The translations under genes and the position numbers were made by a program. A stretch of 64,000 bases of DNA, taken from positions 1-64,000 of the forward strand of contig RPFO01000163.1 in assembly GCA_009746045.1 (NCBI GenBank). The letters are read 5' to 3'. Each line of letters opens with the position of its first letter. Position 1 is the first letter of the stretch. This stretch comes from Mesostigma viride (taxonomy: Eukaryota; Streptophyta; Mesostigmatophyceae; Mesostigmatales; Mesostigmataceae). The notes under the pieces are model-generated. The model was not told the DNA's origin and searched no databases. It saw nothing but the letters and a program-made list of their open reading frames with translations. Of the stretch, positions 1 to 10,793 are shown piece by piece.

Positions 1-30
1 TCATCCCTACCCTTACGTGTTCGTCCTCTT

Positions 31-438
31 ATGTTTTGGAATGGTGGCTTAACCGTTCCCCACACTGTTGTAGACCCCTTCTTGCATGCTGATGAACTTT
101 TGAATGTCTGTGTGTTAGTGGATAGCGGTGCGGCTAGCTCCTTTGTGAGCGAGGCCCTAGTTAGGCGTTTAGAACTAGTCCCTATCCCTCACACCAAGCC
201 TGTCACTGTTCATTATGCTGACGGTCGCACCAGTCATTCCCCGGGTACGGTGTCCCTTCCCCTGGTCATACAAGGACGTACTGTCAACCTGACGGCCACT
301 ATAGGCCCTATCACTACCGCTGATGTATTACTAGGATTAGATTGGCACCAGGATAATAAGATTACCATTAATTATGTTACCATGGTCATTTGGTTTCCAG
401 ATAGCTCTTACTGGGTACCAGAACGTCATTATAAGTAG
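31..438 (+). CDS. pol: Retropepsin-type aspartic protease domain of gypsy element 1
   Basis: The 135-residue frame contains the retropepsin active site DSGAA (about residues 32-36), a hydrophobic flap region, and the closing motif LLGLDW (about residues 100-105), where retropepsins usually have ILGxDW. The family cleaves the Gag-Pol polyprotein as a homodimer. It is close to the minus-strand protease at 30650-31138 (DSGAATTF, IILGIDW). The stop at 438 lies 11 bases before the next reading frame, so protease and RT are now separated by a stop and frame change. The true N-terminus is probably upstream, because the chosen ATG is only the first one in the window. Confidence 0.85.
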   Translation: MFWNGGLTVPHTVVDPFLHADELLNVCVLVDSGAASSFVSEALVRRLELVPIPHTKPVTVHYADGRTSHSPGTVSLPLVIQGRTVNLTATIGPITTADVLLGLDWHQDNKITINYVTMVIWFPDSSYWVPERHYK

Positions 439-449
439 AAAATTTATCC

Positions 450-1467
450 TTGGTAGATATTACTCCTCCTACACCTGTTGATCCTCCTGTAAGACCTATA
501 CCTGAAGTATTAATGTCCAATGATGAGTTGCGATCTGAATTAAAGGAATATGGATATTTATTATGTATGTTCCTTCAGTTAGAAGTACAGGAGATACCTA
601 TCACTAATAATAGTGTGGATATAGATGTAAACACAGTGGATACAATAGGAGTGGGATATACTGAAAACGAAATAGTAAGATACATGGCTGTGATAGATTC
701 CTCCAAAGTTTTTGAAGAAAAGAGTCCTTCTTATCCTCCTCCTCGTTCTGTTTTACACCGTGTAGTTATTAAGGACGGTGCAGTTCCTACGCACTCTCCG
801 ATGTATAGAATGGGCCCTACCGAGTTAAAGGAACTAAAACAGATTTTAGTGTCACTATTAGAAGCAGGATTGATAGAGCCTAGTAACTCCCCCTACTCAG
901 CTGGTGTCCTGTTAGTTCCTAAGCCAAATGGCAAGTTTCGCCTAGTTACTGATTATAGGAAGTTAAATGACATTACTGTGAAGTCTAAATACCCTCTACC
1001 TCGTATTGATGATATATTTAATAAGGTTAAAGGTTCCACTTGTTTCACGGTACTGGATTGTGCGGATGGTTTTTGGCAACTGCGTATAGCCCTGAGGATT
1101 GCCATAAAACCGCCTTTGCTACCCCTTTTGGTCATTATCAGTTTAGAGTAGCGGCCATGAGACTCTGTAACTCTCCTGCCTCTTTTCAAATGTTAATGAA
1201 TGAAGTGCTTAGACCTGTTATGGGTAATTCTCACCTTCCTCAAGTGTCATCTGATTTAAAGGATCCGTCCTTCTCCTCTGTTTCTTTATCTGAGCATGAC
1301 CGTTCTTGTGCTCAAGCTTACTTAGATGATATCCTTATTTACTCTCCTGATTTTGAAACGCACCTACGTGCTTTAAAGAAAGTATTAGAGATAATGGCTG
1401 AAAATTCCTTGTGGGCTCGCCGTGCTAAAGTTGTTCTGGTAGGAGTGTACCATTTTTAGGACATGTT
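450..1467 (+). pseudogene. pol: Reverse transcriptase of gypsy element 1, two frameshifts
   Basis: This is a Ty3/gypsy RT: fingers motif LVTDYRKLN (about 943-970), FTVLDCADGFWQL (about 1042-1083, carrying the first catalytic Asp), then YLDD (about 1318-1330) with the catalytic Asp pair. A one-base loss near 1090 moves the reading to another frame just after FWQL, and a second shift near 1445-1460 separates the thumb from RNase H. Between the palm and YLDD there is an extra segment of about 25 residues that the second gypsy element also carries. RT would copy element RNA into DNA in cytoplasmic particles; this copy cannot make the full protein. Confidence 0.88.
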
Positions 1468-2790
1468 TTGTCAGATGCCGGGGTCGCTACCGACCCGGAT
1501 AAAACTAAGTCAATTCAGGAATGGCCTACCCCTACCGACGTTAAAGGTGTACGTAGTTTTCTAGGGATTGCCTCTTACTATAGGCGTTTTATCCCGCGTT
1601 TCGCAACTATAGCAGCCCCTATTAATCATTTATTAAAGAAGGATATCCCCTTTGTCTGGAGTAGTGAATGTCAGTCGGCTTTTCAGTGTCTAAAATCCCT
1701 ACTCCTCTCTCCTCCCGTACTCATCCTACCGGATACTACTAAACCCTTTGTGGTAGCTACAGACGCTAGTAAGGTAGCTATCGGGGGCGTCCTTCTCCAG
1801 GATCAGGGTCAGGGCTTACAGCCAATTGAGTATATCTCTAGGACAATGCTCCCTGCGGAGCGTAACTATCCCGTACACCAGCAGGAACTCTTAGCGGTGG
1901 TGTATTGTTGCCACGCGTGGCAGCACTTTCTTAAAGGTGCTCAATTTGATGTCTGCCTGAATGAACCCTGTGAGATAGATCCTTATAGATTAGTTATTCA
2001 AACGGATCACCGTCCCCTTTCCCATCTTCTCTCCCAACCCAACCTTACCCCTCGTCAAGCGCGCTGGATGGAGTTTTTAGCACAGTTTTCCCCTTTTAAA
2101 CTTCAGTATGTTCATGGTGTAGATAACATAGTACCAGATGCACTCTCCCGTCGCGCAGATTACTCCTTTTTCGAGGACCTGGATGCTCTCAATACTACTC
2201 TAGTTCCTACTACTATGGGTGTAACCCCTTATGGTGAACTACCTGATGATGAATCCTCTGCCTATCTCTTTCATACTGCTGTTCGCATGCCTGATCTCCT
2301 TTCTCACGTAGGACTCTCTCTCCCGTGTGAGGCCCTTCCTGTGGTCTCGGTGGGGGGGGAGGGGAAAAATAAAATTTCCATACCGCTTAGCCATATAGCG
2401 ACTAGGTCAGGAAAGTCTTATGATAACATAGTCCCTCTAGGACCTCCCCTTCTCTTTGGCAAGGCGGTAGGAGACCTCTTTAAACCTGTTCTGGATACCT
2501 CTGTAGCGATGCCTACCTCTGATCTTGAACGCCTTATTAGTAGATTTACGGCCACTGAGCCGGAAGCTTTAGCTGCCATTGCAGCCCTTCCCCAACAATT
2601 AGGCAAGCACCCTTGTAAATTTGTAGGTGGGTTTTTATATGTGCAAATAGCCGATTCTCCCCCTCAATGGCGCCTGTATGTCCCTCCTATCTGTCGCTCC
2701 TCCTTGCTCTTTGAGTTGCATGACTTAGCTGCTCATCAGGGTGGTAAACGGGTACGGGACCTAGTAGCCCGCTCTTACTACTGGAGGTGT
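1468..2790 (+). pseudogene. pol: RT connection, RNase H and integrase zinc domain of gypsy element 1
   Basis: The frame opens in the RT thumb/connection (SFLGIASYYRRFI, about 1555-1590). It runs through a Ty3-type RNase H (ATDASKVAIGG about 1755; YPVHQQELLAVVY about 1868; TDHRPL about 2002; PDALSRR about 2137). It then reaches a linker and the integrase N-terminal zinc region (ELHDLAAHQGG and ARSYYW, about 2715-2782). The expected CxxC pair and the whole DDE core are absent: the sequence changes within a few codons of SYYW into an unrelated Pro/Ala/Ser-rich reading frame. Truncation by recombination is the simplest explanation. Confidence 0.88.
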
Positions 2791-4741
2791 TCCCCTGGCT
2801 TCCGGGCGAGGGCGAGGCAGATATAGATGACAACCCCTGTGACCTCCTACGGGCGGTCGAGTTCATGGAGATCGCGGACCAGACAGCGGGAGTAGCATTT
2901 GGCGACCCTTCCCCTACGGACGCACCAGTCGAGGCACAGTACACGCCAGAGTATTCGGCCTCCCCTGCAGCGTCCTCCTCCTCAGTGTCGGCTCCTTCCC
3001 CTGTCCCGTCTTCACCACGGTCGACCCGGCGCGCGTCGGTGGAGCCTACCCGTTTGGGCTCGGATCGTGAGCCTGATCCTCTCTCGGCGACTGTTTCTGC
3101 GATGCAGGCACAGATCCAGTCCCTGACCGCGGCTTTCGGGGCCTTCATGGCGGCCCAGGCGCATGCTCCAGCCACGCCAGGTGGGGTGTCTTTTGTATCT
3201 GTGCCCCCTTCCCCTTCGGTTGCCTCGGCGCCTACGGTTTCGCCCGCGCTGTGCGAGCCCTCGGTAGCTGCGGTTTCTTCTGTTGCTGCGGCTCCTACGC
3301 CCGGCTGTCTCTGCGCCTGCTACCGACGTACCTGCGCCTCTGCGCGAGTCTTCCGCCCCAGCGGCCGCGCCCGCCGTCGTCGCTTCCGGGCCCCCACAGC
3401 GCCAGCGCCGCCATCGCGGGGTTTCTTTAGCGACCCGGGCGGTCTTCCCAGGCTTTGGGAGGGTGGTCCTCCGCAGAGGATTCCGGTGCCCGACTGGAGC
3501 TTGGATGGTAACCAGTCGTATGCCGGATTGCCTGTCCCTACGGGCCCTGTTTTCAACATGTGGCCTGGGGGTGCGCCGCCACCGGAGACCGGAGCGCCAG
3601 CTGCGGTGGCGGGTCCGTCGCGACCCCCTCCGGCAGCAGGTCCGACGCGACCTCCTGTTGTACCGGCGCCGTCTGCGTCTGTGCCGGTTCCTATACCCCT
3701 GCTTCGGCCCCTGTCCCTTCGGCCCCGCGGTCTTTGGCTGCGGTTGTTCGGGCCAGCGGCCCTGATCCTCGCGCCACCCGCGCTGCTGATTCCCTCCGGG
3801 AGTTGTCCGAGGGCGATCAGGATCGGGTCCCTTCTGTGGTGCATGCGACGCCGGAGTCGCGCGACACGCCTGTCCTTGGGTACGGTATGTCTGCGCACGC
3901 CTGCCGACAGTGTGACCTGCCGCGCGCCTCCGCCGAGCTTGCCATTTCGCCCATGTCCCTCGGGTTCTCCCAGGTGTGTCGGGCGCCGCGGGACCGTGGC
4001 CTACCCATTGAGACTGATCGGCCTCCTTTCGATATGGTTATTGTAGCTGATCCTGTGTTCCAGGGCGAGATCCTGGTTCGGCGCGTTCTGTATCGCTGGG
4101 CTAGGCGTCACAATGACTTGGACACCTACGGTGGGTTCCAGTGGGCTTACCCTCCGCCTCTGGGCATTATGGCCTCAGATGCCCTTACGGTAGAGTTTCC
4201 TGTGGTGCCGGGTGCTACGTACAGCACGGTTCTCCAGCCCATCCTAGAGTGGGATGCCCGTCGTCCAGCGCCCATCCCGGGCCAGGGTCTGGACTCCCGT
4301 GGCCATCCTCCTCCTCGGGCTAGCGACTACCTCGAGACGTTCGGGTCGCGACAGTGTGCCCGTCGGTGGCGCTTCCGTGAGGTTCGGCACATCCGGATGT
4401 GGCCGTCTGACGTGGAGCCCCTGGTAGATCTGTTCTTCCCGACGGGTTTGCGCTCTCGGATCCGGTATCATCGCCTACTCCTGCGGGCTCTCTGCTTGAT
4501 CGCGGTAGAGCCTTTCCTACGCCTCTTTGCCTGTTGTTTCCTGGACTGGGCCCGTGGCCAGGTCGTTCTTACGCAGCATAGGTATTACTGGGCCTTCCTG
4601 GGTCTTTTTCCTGATGGCGTGTGGGCCGATGTTTTCCTCACTGTAGATAGGCATGACAATGCCGATGATGTGGCCCACTACCATGCGTATCTGGATGTTC
4701 TGCTGGCCTCGCGTGGCACTTATCAGACTGATGGCAACTAG
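2787..4741 (+). CDS. Unrecognised GC-rich ORF inside gypsy element 1 (gag-like?)
   Basis: I do not recognise this protein. It reads in one frame from 2787 to about 3690 and in another from there to the stop at 4741, so a frameshift lies in the Pro/Ala-rich middle. The N-terminal third is acidic and Ser/Pro-rich with a short helix of heptad type (MQAQIQSLTAAFGAF). The C-terminal third is globular-looking and rich in Trp, Arg and Tyr, with no zinc knuckle. GC content is clearly higher than in the pol region upstream. It sits where the integrase core should be and before the polypurine tract. A Gag or 3' ORF from another, perhaps non-autonomous, LTR element is one possibility; a captured host fragment is another. 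Confidence 0.45.
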
Positions 4742-5099
4742 ATAGAGGGCCTTAGGCCCGACCTGAGGGTGTTGTCCCTCCGGTATATAGAGTCGCCCTC
4801 ACGTTCTGGCCAGTTGACTGGTCGTTCTTGGTCCTTGGTACTGATTTGTTTACTCTGTGTGTCCTGCCCAATGCCGTCCCCCCGGCAAGGACTCTGTTCC
4901 AGGCAGTTAGGGGAACCTACCACCAGGCTTGGTGCTGGTTAACCCTACACCTCCCGGCGTGGTGGTGGAGACCGAGTTAATACGTTTGTGCTTTGTATCT
5001 TTGATGGCCTGCCGATTGTGTTGGTGTGTGCTGGGTGCATTAGGTTTCCTATCCCTTGGTTTCCTCCCTGTGCGTAGGGAGAGGGCTCCCTACCTTTGT
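4742..5099 (+). other. 3' non-coding part of gypsy element 1
   Basis: No convincing reading frame lies between the stop at 4741 and the polypurine tract. The stretch is moderately T-rich and ends directly in the G-run that precedes the LTR. Confidence 0.5.
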
Positions 5100-5109
5100 G
5101 GGGGGGAGG
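5100..5109 (+). other. Polypurine tract of gypsy element 1
   Basis: A run of seven G followed by AGG ends immediately before the LTR start TGTTACG. Polypurine tracts prime plus-strand synthesis in LTR retrotransposons. The minus-strand gypsy element has a matching G-run plus AGG before its 3' LTR at 25838-25848. Confidence 0.75.
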
Positions 5110-5683
5110 TGTTACGTCGCGTAACTTTTGTTGTTGTTACGGACGTAAATTAGGTCCCTTGTTGCCTCAGCCATTCCGGAGCAGTTCGCTGACTTTCCTA
5201 GGCTTACGTGTAGTAAGGACCTTTTGGCCGGTCGGTACCGGGCCTTGTGACGTGGCACTTGTACAGTATGGTGGTTCGGTGCAGTCGCGCCGCGCTGCGT
5301 ACTTTAGTAGTGGTCCTTTTATCCTGCGTGTGAACCTTGTGGACGTGCGTTGGTCCTGTGTGCGAGGGTCGATGTCGGCCCGAGCATACACGCCTGTCGG
5401 CGATCATTTATGCAGCAGTTGTCCTTCGTGAATGGCACTCGGCGTGTGTTAAATGAATTAACACATATAGGCTTGGGTCACGGCAGTGTAGTTGTGTTTC
5501 CTTCGTAGTACCCTGGTTTTATTCGGTATATGGCGTATTATAAGGGAAAGCATTGAGAAGCAGCGTCGTCGCGTCCTAGGTCTTATAGCCAATATAGCTC
5601 CTCACTCCTCGGTAGGTGCCTCATCACTAGTTTAGGTAAGGTTAGGCGAGATGTTTGGGATAGAGTCGAGCCAGGACGTAACA
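5110..5683 (+). repeat. 3' LTR of gypsy element 1 (574 bp)
   Basis: It begins TGTTACGTC and ends GACGTAACA, a perfect 9-bp terminal inverted repeat of canonical TG...CA type, directly after the polypurine tract. A TATTATAA box near 5537 could be the U3 promoter. The next five bases, CTAGT, would be one copy of the target duplication. The partner LTR is outside the window, so this cannot be checked here. Confidence 0.82.
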
Positions 5684-7434
5684 CTAGTCACAGGTTTCTA
5701 CAGCAGACAAGTCACTACCTTATCTACTATAAATCCAGATAAACACATCTCATAATACAAGGTCTTCCATTCAGCATCCTGGAACCTGGAACTCTGGACT
5801 GGAACATCAGAACTGGACTGGAGCCCCCCCATCATCCATCCTGGAATCCCCCCCTCACACCACAATCCAAAGCCCCCTTTCCTTCTCAGCCCTGTTCCTC
5901 ACAGGCTATACCAATCCCCATTCAGGCCATCCTTGCCCTTGAGTCCACCATGGGAAACTGCTCCACCATGTGGGCCAACTCTGGCCAGTCCCTGCTGACC
6001 TGCAACACCACGCAAGTCTCAGCAGCTCCTGCCACCATCTGGGCAGCATAGCGAAGGCATGCCCCTGGATAGGAGAAGAGCACCACAGACTGACTCTCAG
6101 GGTCCATCACCCAAGTAGAGGACGTCTTGTGCCTGCTCACCCATGATCTGTACGCCCACCAGAACTGCAGAAAGGTCTTGACCACCGACCACTTAGCACC
6201 TATCAGAGGCACCAGCACCCTTAGTGGCGTCTGACGGATCTTAAGTTCCACAGTGTACTTGGGCAACCCTGGATGCAAAAGAGGTTAGAAGTCTCCAAAG
6301 GAAAACACCTTCTGGCAGAGCTGGAGGAAGAAGGAACCAAATCAAAGCACCCTTCTGAACTGAAAACTCCAACAGCTCCATGTAGGAAGCCTCTCCCATA
6401 CTCACTGGCTGCAACTGAGTAAATGCCTCCTTCAAGGCCTCAGGTAAGGCTGCCAGCATGACCGGCCCCTCAGCAGGCCTCATGTCAATCTCAGGTCCTG
6501 GTGACAATGCATACATCCTATGCAGCAGATGAGCCACAAAAAGGGGAGCCACTCTCATACAGGCTTGTGTGCAGCTGAGATAGGACCTCCTCCACATAGC
6601 CTTCAGAGCTCACCTCCCCCTCCTCTCTGTTGAGTGCAGCCAACGCCTTGGCCAAAGTCTCATAGTGGTCACAGGGGCCCGTGCAGTTCCTATGATCCAC
6701 ATAGGCCACTCAGCAGCACCAAGGTAGAAACCTCCAGGTATATACTATTGGTCTGGTACACGAAGACGTGCATGCAGAACATGACCCACGTGTCTTAATC
6801 ATACCAGGAATCAAGCCCTAGGTGAACCACTCCATATGTCGAGGGTACAACACAGAAGTCACTCTCCATGTGCCATCCAAGCTCAGATCCCCTCAACCAT
6901 CCTCAGAAACTGGTCACCAAAATCTGGATGTCATCTCAGCTTAGTCCAACCAAACTCCCACCAGAGTCCATCCCACTCAACTCAGATCCCCGTCGGATTC
7001 AATGAGTCCACATGAATCCAAGAAGGAGTAAACAGGATCAAGGCACCTAAGCCAAACAAGGCGAGGCCACTCCATGTTCTGGGACACCACCCTCCCTCAG
7101 CTAGAGTCCACGGGTGAAAGACAAGCCTGACATTCCCAGGGATAACGGGTCATCCACAGGGATCCATGCCACGAAATACTGACAACTCTCACTGCTTGAT
7201 CAGGGCAGGAAGCAGAGTGTCATGTAGCAAGGCTAACCCTCTATACAGCAACCCCCAAACTAACTGGGCTGCCAGGGTCCAAGGCTCATCAAAGCTAGTC
7301 ACCACAGCACACCCAAAGATTCCAGCCCTTCTCAAGGGAAGAGGTAGTCAGGGACAGATGCTGTATCACCACAACAGAGTGGCAGGTAACCGAGCCATAA
7401 TAAATCCCCAATCCATCCCAACTGGGGACCTCCC
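5684..7434. other. Decayed intergenic or old transposon sequence
   Basis: No intact gene. Three short minus-strand frames (5922-6278, 6241-6597, 6518-6709) overlap end to end in different frames and may be one broken reading frame of about 260 residues, rich in Leu, Ala and Pro. I cannot assign it to a family. The CCA-rich composition continues rightward into the next block. Confidence 0.3.
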
Positions 7435-7758
7435 TCAGATCACCAACAGGTCATAGCAGGCTGGGTGGATTCCAAGAATGCTCAATCCTAACACAGGGGC
7501 TGGCGTGAGCTTCTGCTGCAGCAAGTCCAAGGCCTGCTGACACCCGTCAGTCCACGCAAACTGGAACGAGGAAACGTCAACAGCGCCCCAGGTGGAAGTG
7601 CAGTCACCAAGAGGCAGGAGCAATCCAGCAGGAAGACGTCGCCAACAGGGTCGCCTCAGGAAGATCAAGGGTATCTCAGAAGTACACCCATGATGAAGAG
7701 AGGCCGTGGACAGGGTTGTCACCAGTGGGTACCCGTCAGCAGGTTGGGGAGGTGCCAC
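7435..7758 (-). pseudogene. Possible gypsy RT/RNase H junction remnant
   Basis: On the minus strand the reading FAWTDGCQQALDLLQQKL followed by TPAPVLGL resembles the Ty3/gypsy connection between RT and RNase H, where FxWTxxCQxAFxxLK and APVL are typical. Nothing else in the frame is recognisable and there is no downstream TDAS motif. It is best read as an old gypsy scrap; a chance match is possible. Confidence 0.35.
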
Positions 7759-9390
7759 AAAGCACAGCCAAAATAGCCCACCGATGGCCAGCGAAACCAG
7801 GATACCACATAGTCAGGGATCTATGAGGTGAGCCCGACAGGATGAACTGAAATCCCAGGGTGAATCCACGCTATGATCCTCACAGATCTCCTCCCCACCA
7901 GAACAAAATTCCCCCCCTCCAGTCGCACCAAAGGAGTGAGAGTGAGGTAAAGCCACATCTCCTTAGTAGCTAGTACACTCAAACCCATAGCCAGTGGCCT
8001 ATGATAATCACAAGGCACACTATTTCTCCATAAGATGCCTGGGAAAACATCCACAGCCTTGAGAGGGATAGCAGAAGATCAGTAATGCCTCACCAGCATT
8101 ATGAACGGTATGCCCCAACTTGTAAATCGTAGCACACGCTACCCCCATGCAAGGGCTAGGTGCAGCCCAATCCCCTGCACGCCCTGCTCCCCACACAAAT
8201 CCCCCTCAGCATAACTGGTAAACTGGAGACTACCAGCATGCCTAATAATTCCACCCCTCTGCGTAGAATAAGCTGTAATAATCCTGGTATCAGCTTCCCA
8301 AGATTGACAGCATGACCTAGCAGGAACAAACGCCATGGGATACGCATGAAGACAGAGGCCCAGCCAACCAGAGAAGGGTGGGGGAGGCAAGTCTCTCAGC
8401 CCACTAAACCACTGGTGGCCTGCAGGGTCGCTCTATTAAGACGTCCTATGCACCTCATGACTAAAGATGGGGTGGGAACTACAGCATCCAAGACAGAGTT
8501 GCATACAAGGCAGCTTGAGAGCAGACTGAAAGCAATCACCAATCAGCCAACTGATGTGCCCAAGCTTGGCAGGGCCCCAGCAACAAATCACTCCCCGCAT
8601 CCATCCAGGTGGCACTACCATGCAAGGTAATGTGGGCATTAGGATCGAAGGAGCCCAAGACAAGGTTGCACAAGTAGGGCAGCGTAAGGGTATGCTGGAT
8701 GAGGCCATCAGTCATCAAACAGATACACCCTCAGCTTGGCAGGGCCCTAGCAAGTAGACTGAACCATGTCCCCCTAGTCAAAGCATGGAAAGTAGTATCC
8801 ATGTCCGTGGACCACGTAGACTGCCAAATGGTATTAATGTCAGTGTACCACGGATACTGATGCACATGAGGCAGGTTGTAAGGGTGGTAGAGGGCTGAAT
8901 GGGTCCCCCAACTAACCCACACCTCTAAGCTCATGTGAGCCCCCGCCCAGCACCAAGTAGTCCAACTCCTCAATTAAGAGTCAACGGAGTGGGCATCATT
9001 GTCATCACTGTCATGCCAAAGATTCCAGCCTGCCCCACAGTTGTAGCTCCGTTGATCCCGCCCATCATCCAACCAACAAGGACATCCTACCCACGCAAAC
9101 ATGATGCCAGACCCCCCGTGCAAGCAGTCCCATTCATACAACCATCATGCTGTGCAAGCAATCAGCTCAAGGGCGGATGGTGTACTATCAAGACAACAAG
9201 CCATCCTGGCACCATGCAAGCAAGAATAAGTCCATAGCAGGGCAAAGCAAGGGTAGGAGGTTACTCATCTGCACAAGGCTGGCTTGATGTCCACCAGCAG
9301 GCAGGACCCAGCACTGCGTCAGGAGCAGGCACCAGCATTACAGATACTCGTCACTTGGGCGTCCCCAAGTCACCAGAGTCGCCAGCGGCC
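7759..9390. other. No gene recognised
   Basis: Short frames on both strands carry no family motifs. The composition is CCA/CCC-rich and uneven, like 5684-7434, which suggests an old degenerate element continuing through this stretch. Confidence 0.4.
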
Positions 9391-9397
9391 ACCATGC

Positions 9398-9507
9398 AGT
9401 GCTTGCAGTCGCCACCACGAGTGCTCTCAGGCCCCACCATGAGTGCTGGTAGTCGCCACCAGGAGTGCTGGCACTCGTCACCATGAGTGCTTGCAGTTGC
9501 CACCAAC
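9398..9507 (+). repeat. Minisatellite, five copies of a 22-bp unit
   Basis: Five adjacent 22-bp units each begin AGTGCT and contain a CCACCA or CACCA core. Copies start at 9398, 9420, 9442, 9464 and 9486 and differ from each other at several positions. Confidence 0.75.
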
Positions 9508-10518
9508 AGCACTAGTCCACTACCAGGGTACTCTCCAACGTAGCCTCCATGCACCATGCCCGCCATAGACATGTTTCCAATCCCCCACTGGCCTCAAGCC
9601 CCCAAGAGGCTACTGCCACCACGCCCAATCAGCGTTGGACCACCCCCACATGTGGGTATCCAACACAGCTGTTGCCTGACTGGACAACCAAGACTAGCTG
9701 CTTGCGCCGATCACGCTATGGGGAAGTGACTAAGCTGCTTTATGGAGGCCTGGGACGGACACCAATGAGCCTGGCTCCAGAAGCTGCTTGGAAGAAGGAC
9801 CACATGCTGTCAACTGCCCGGACTAAACGTCAATCAGGCTGCAGGAAGGAGCCAGCACTCTTCACTATGGCACTCAGAAAAACTGCCTAGTAGGCAAGCC
9901 ACAGACTGCCAACCTATTAAGATAGCAGACTCGAACAGGGCTACTACCAAGTGCCAGGTAGCCAGAACTCCTAAGCCGGAGGAGCACAAGGGCCTGAGGT
10001 GGTCCAACAGCCAGCAGAATTGCCCAAAAGTCGAAAAAATGGGCCTAAAAACGCCTTGACCAGTGTCAAAAATTCTGATCTGAGAACTATATCAGATATA
10101 TTCACAGATAAGAACTATGACAGCAGCCCTGGTGTCCATACTTGCTGTCCTAGTGCACCTCCTAGGCCCAACAGGGACCATCTGCCAACAAGCAGTGGTA
10201 ACCATCATGTCCTGGGAGAAGTAAATGCGTGGTCACAATGGTCTGGCGCAGGTAAGGGCCCCAACTGGCAAGTGACCCACACCCCACTTGTAAAGGGACG
10301 TTGTCAAGCAAGTGGTCCACCCCCTCTGGGAACATGTGTCAAAGGACACCGTCTAGCAAGTGGGCAACCCATGCAAGAGACACCTGGCAACTCATGGGTG
10401 CACGTGTGATACCCTCTAGGGGACAACCCACTGCAGGTATCCCGATGTCCCCTGATGTGGTGGCATCTACCATGCCATATGCCTCCATGATAGCATCTGG
10501 CACCCTTTTGGCAGACCT
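9508..10518. other. No gene recognised
   Basis: Frames up to 136 residues lack motifs and have no supporting context. Confidence 0.4.
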
Positions 10519-10793
10519 GGGATATCCACTCCCCCGCAGAAATTTTCTCAGGGTAACTAGACACAGCTGTCCAAGTATGATAGTGGAAACCCCGTAAATG
10601 CTGTTGTTCTGCCCTGGCATGTGTGATGCCGTCTGGAAATTACATTGCAGACATCCAGGATGTCCACTCCCCCGCAAAAAATTGCTCAGGGTAACCAGAC
10701 GTAGCTGCCACCAATCTGGACAACTCCTAGGGAGCTCGCCCTACCCATAGTACCATGATGATAGTGGGAACAACACAAATGCCGTTGTTCTCC
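10519..10793 (+). repeat. Diverged tandem duplication
   Basis: Two related blocks (about 10519-10612 and 10660-10793) share the series TCCACTCCCCCGCA, CTCAGGGTAAC and ATGATAGTGG in the same order, then a shared ending with TGTTGTTCT. The copies differ by substitutions and small indels. They could be pieces of a decayed LTR. Confidence 0.5.

Larger units (their letters stand above)
1..5683 (+). mobile_element. Ty3/gypsy LTR retrotransposon 1, 5'-incomplete, chimeric
   Basis: Reading along the plus strand there are aspartic protease, reverse transcriptase, RNase H and the H-H part of the integrase zinc domain, then an unrelated GC-rich ORF, a polypurine tract and a 3' LTR. The 5' LTR and gag lie before the window. 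RT is spread over three frames, so the copy is not functional. The protein resembles the minus-strand gypsy element at 25.3-64 kb closely enough to be the same lineage. The integrase catalytic core and any chromodomain are missing; the pol reading stops near 2790, where base composition also shifts sharply to GC-rich. Confidence 0.85.
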
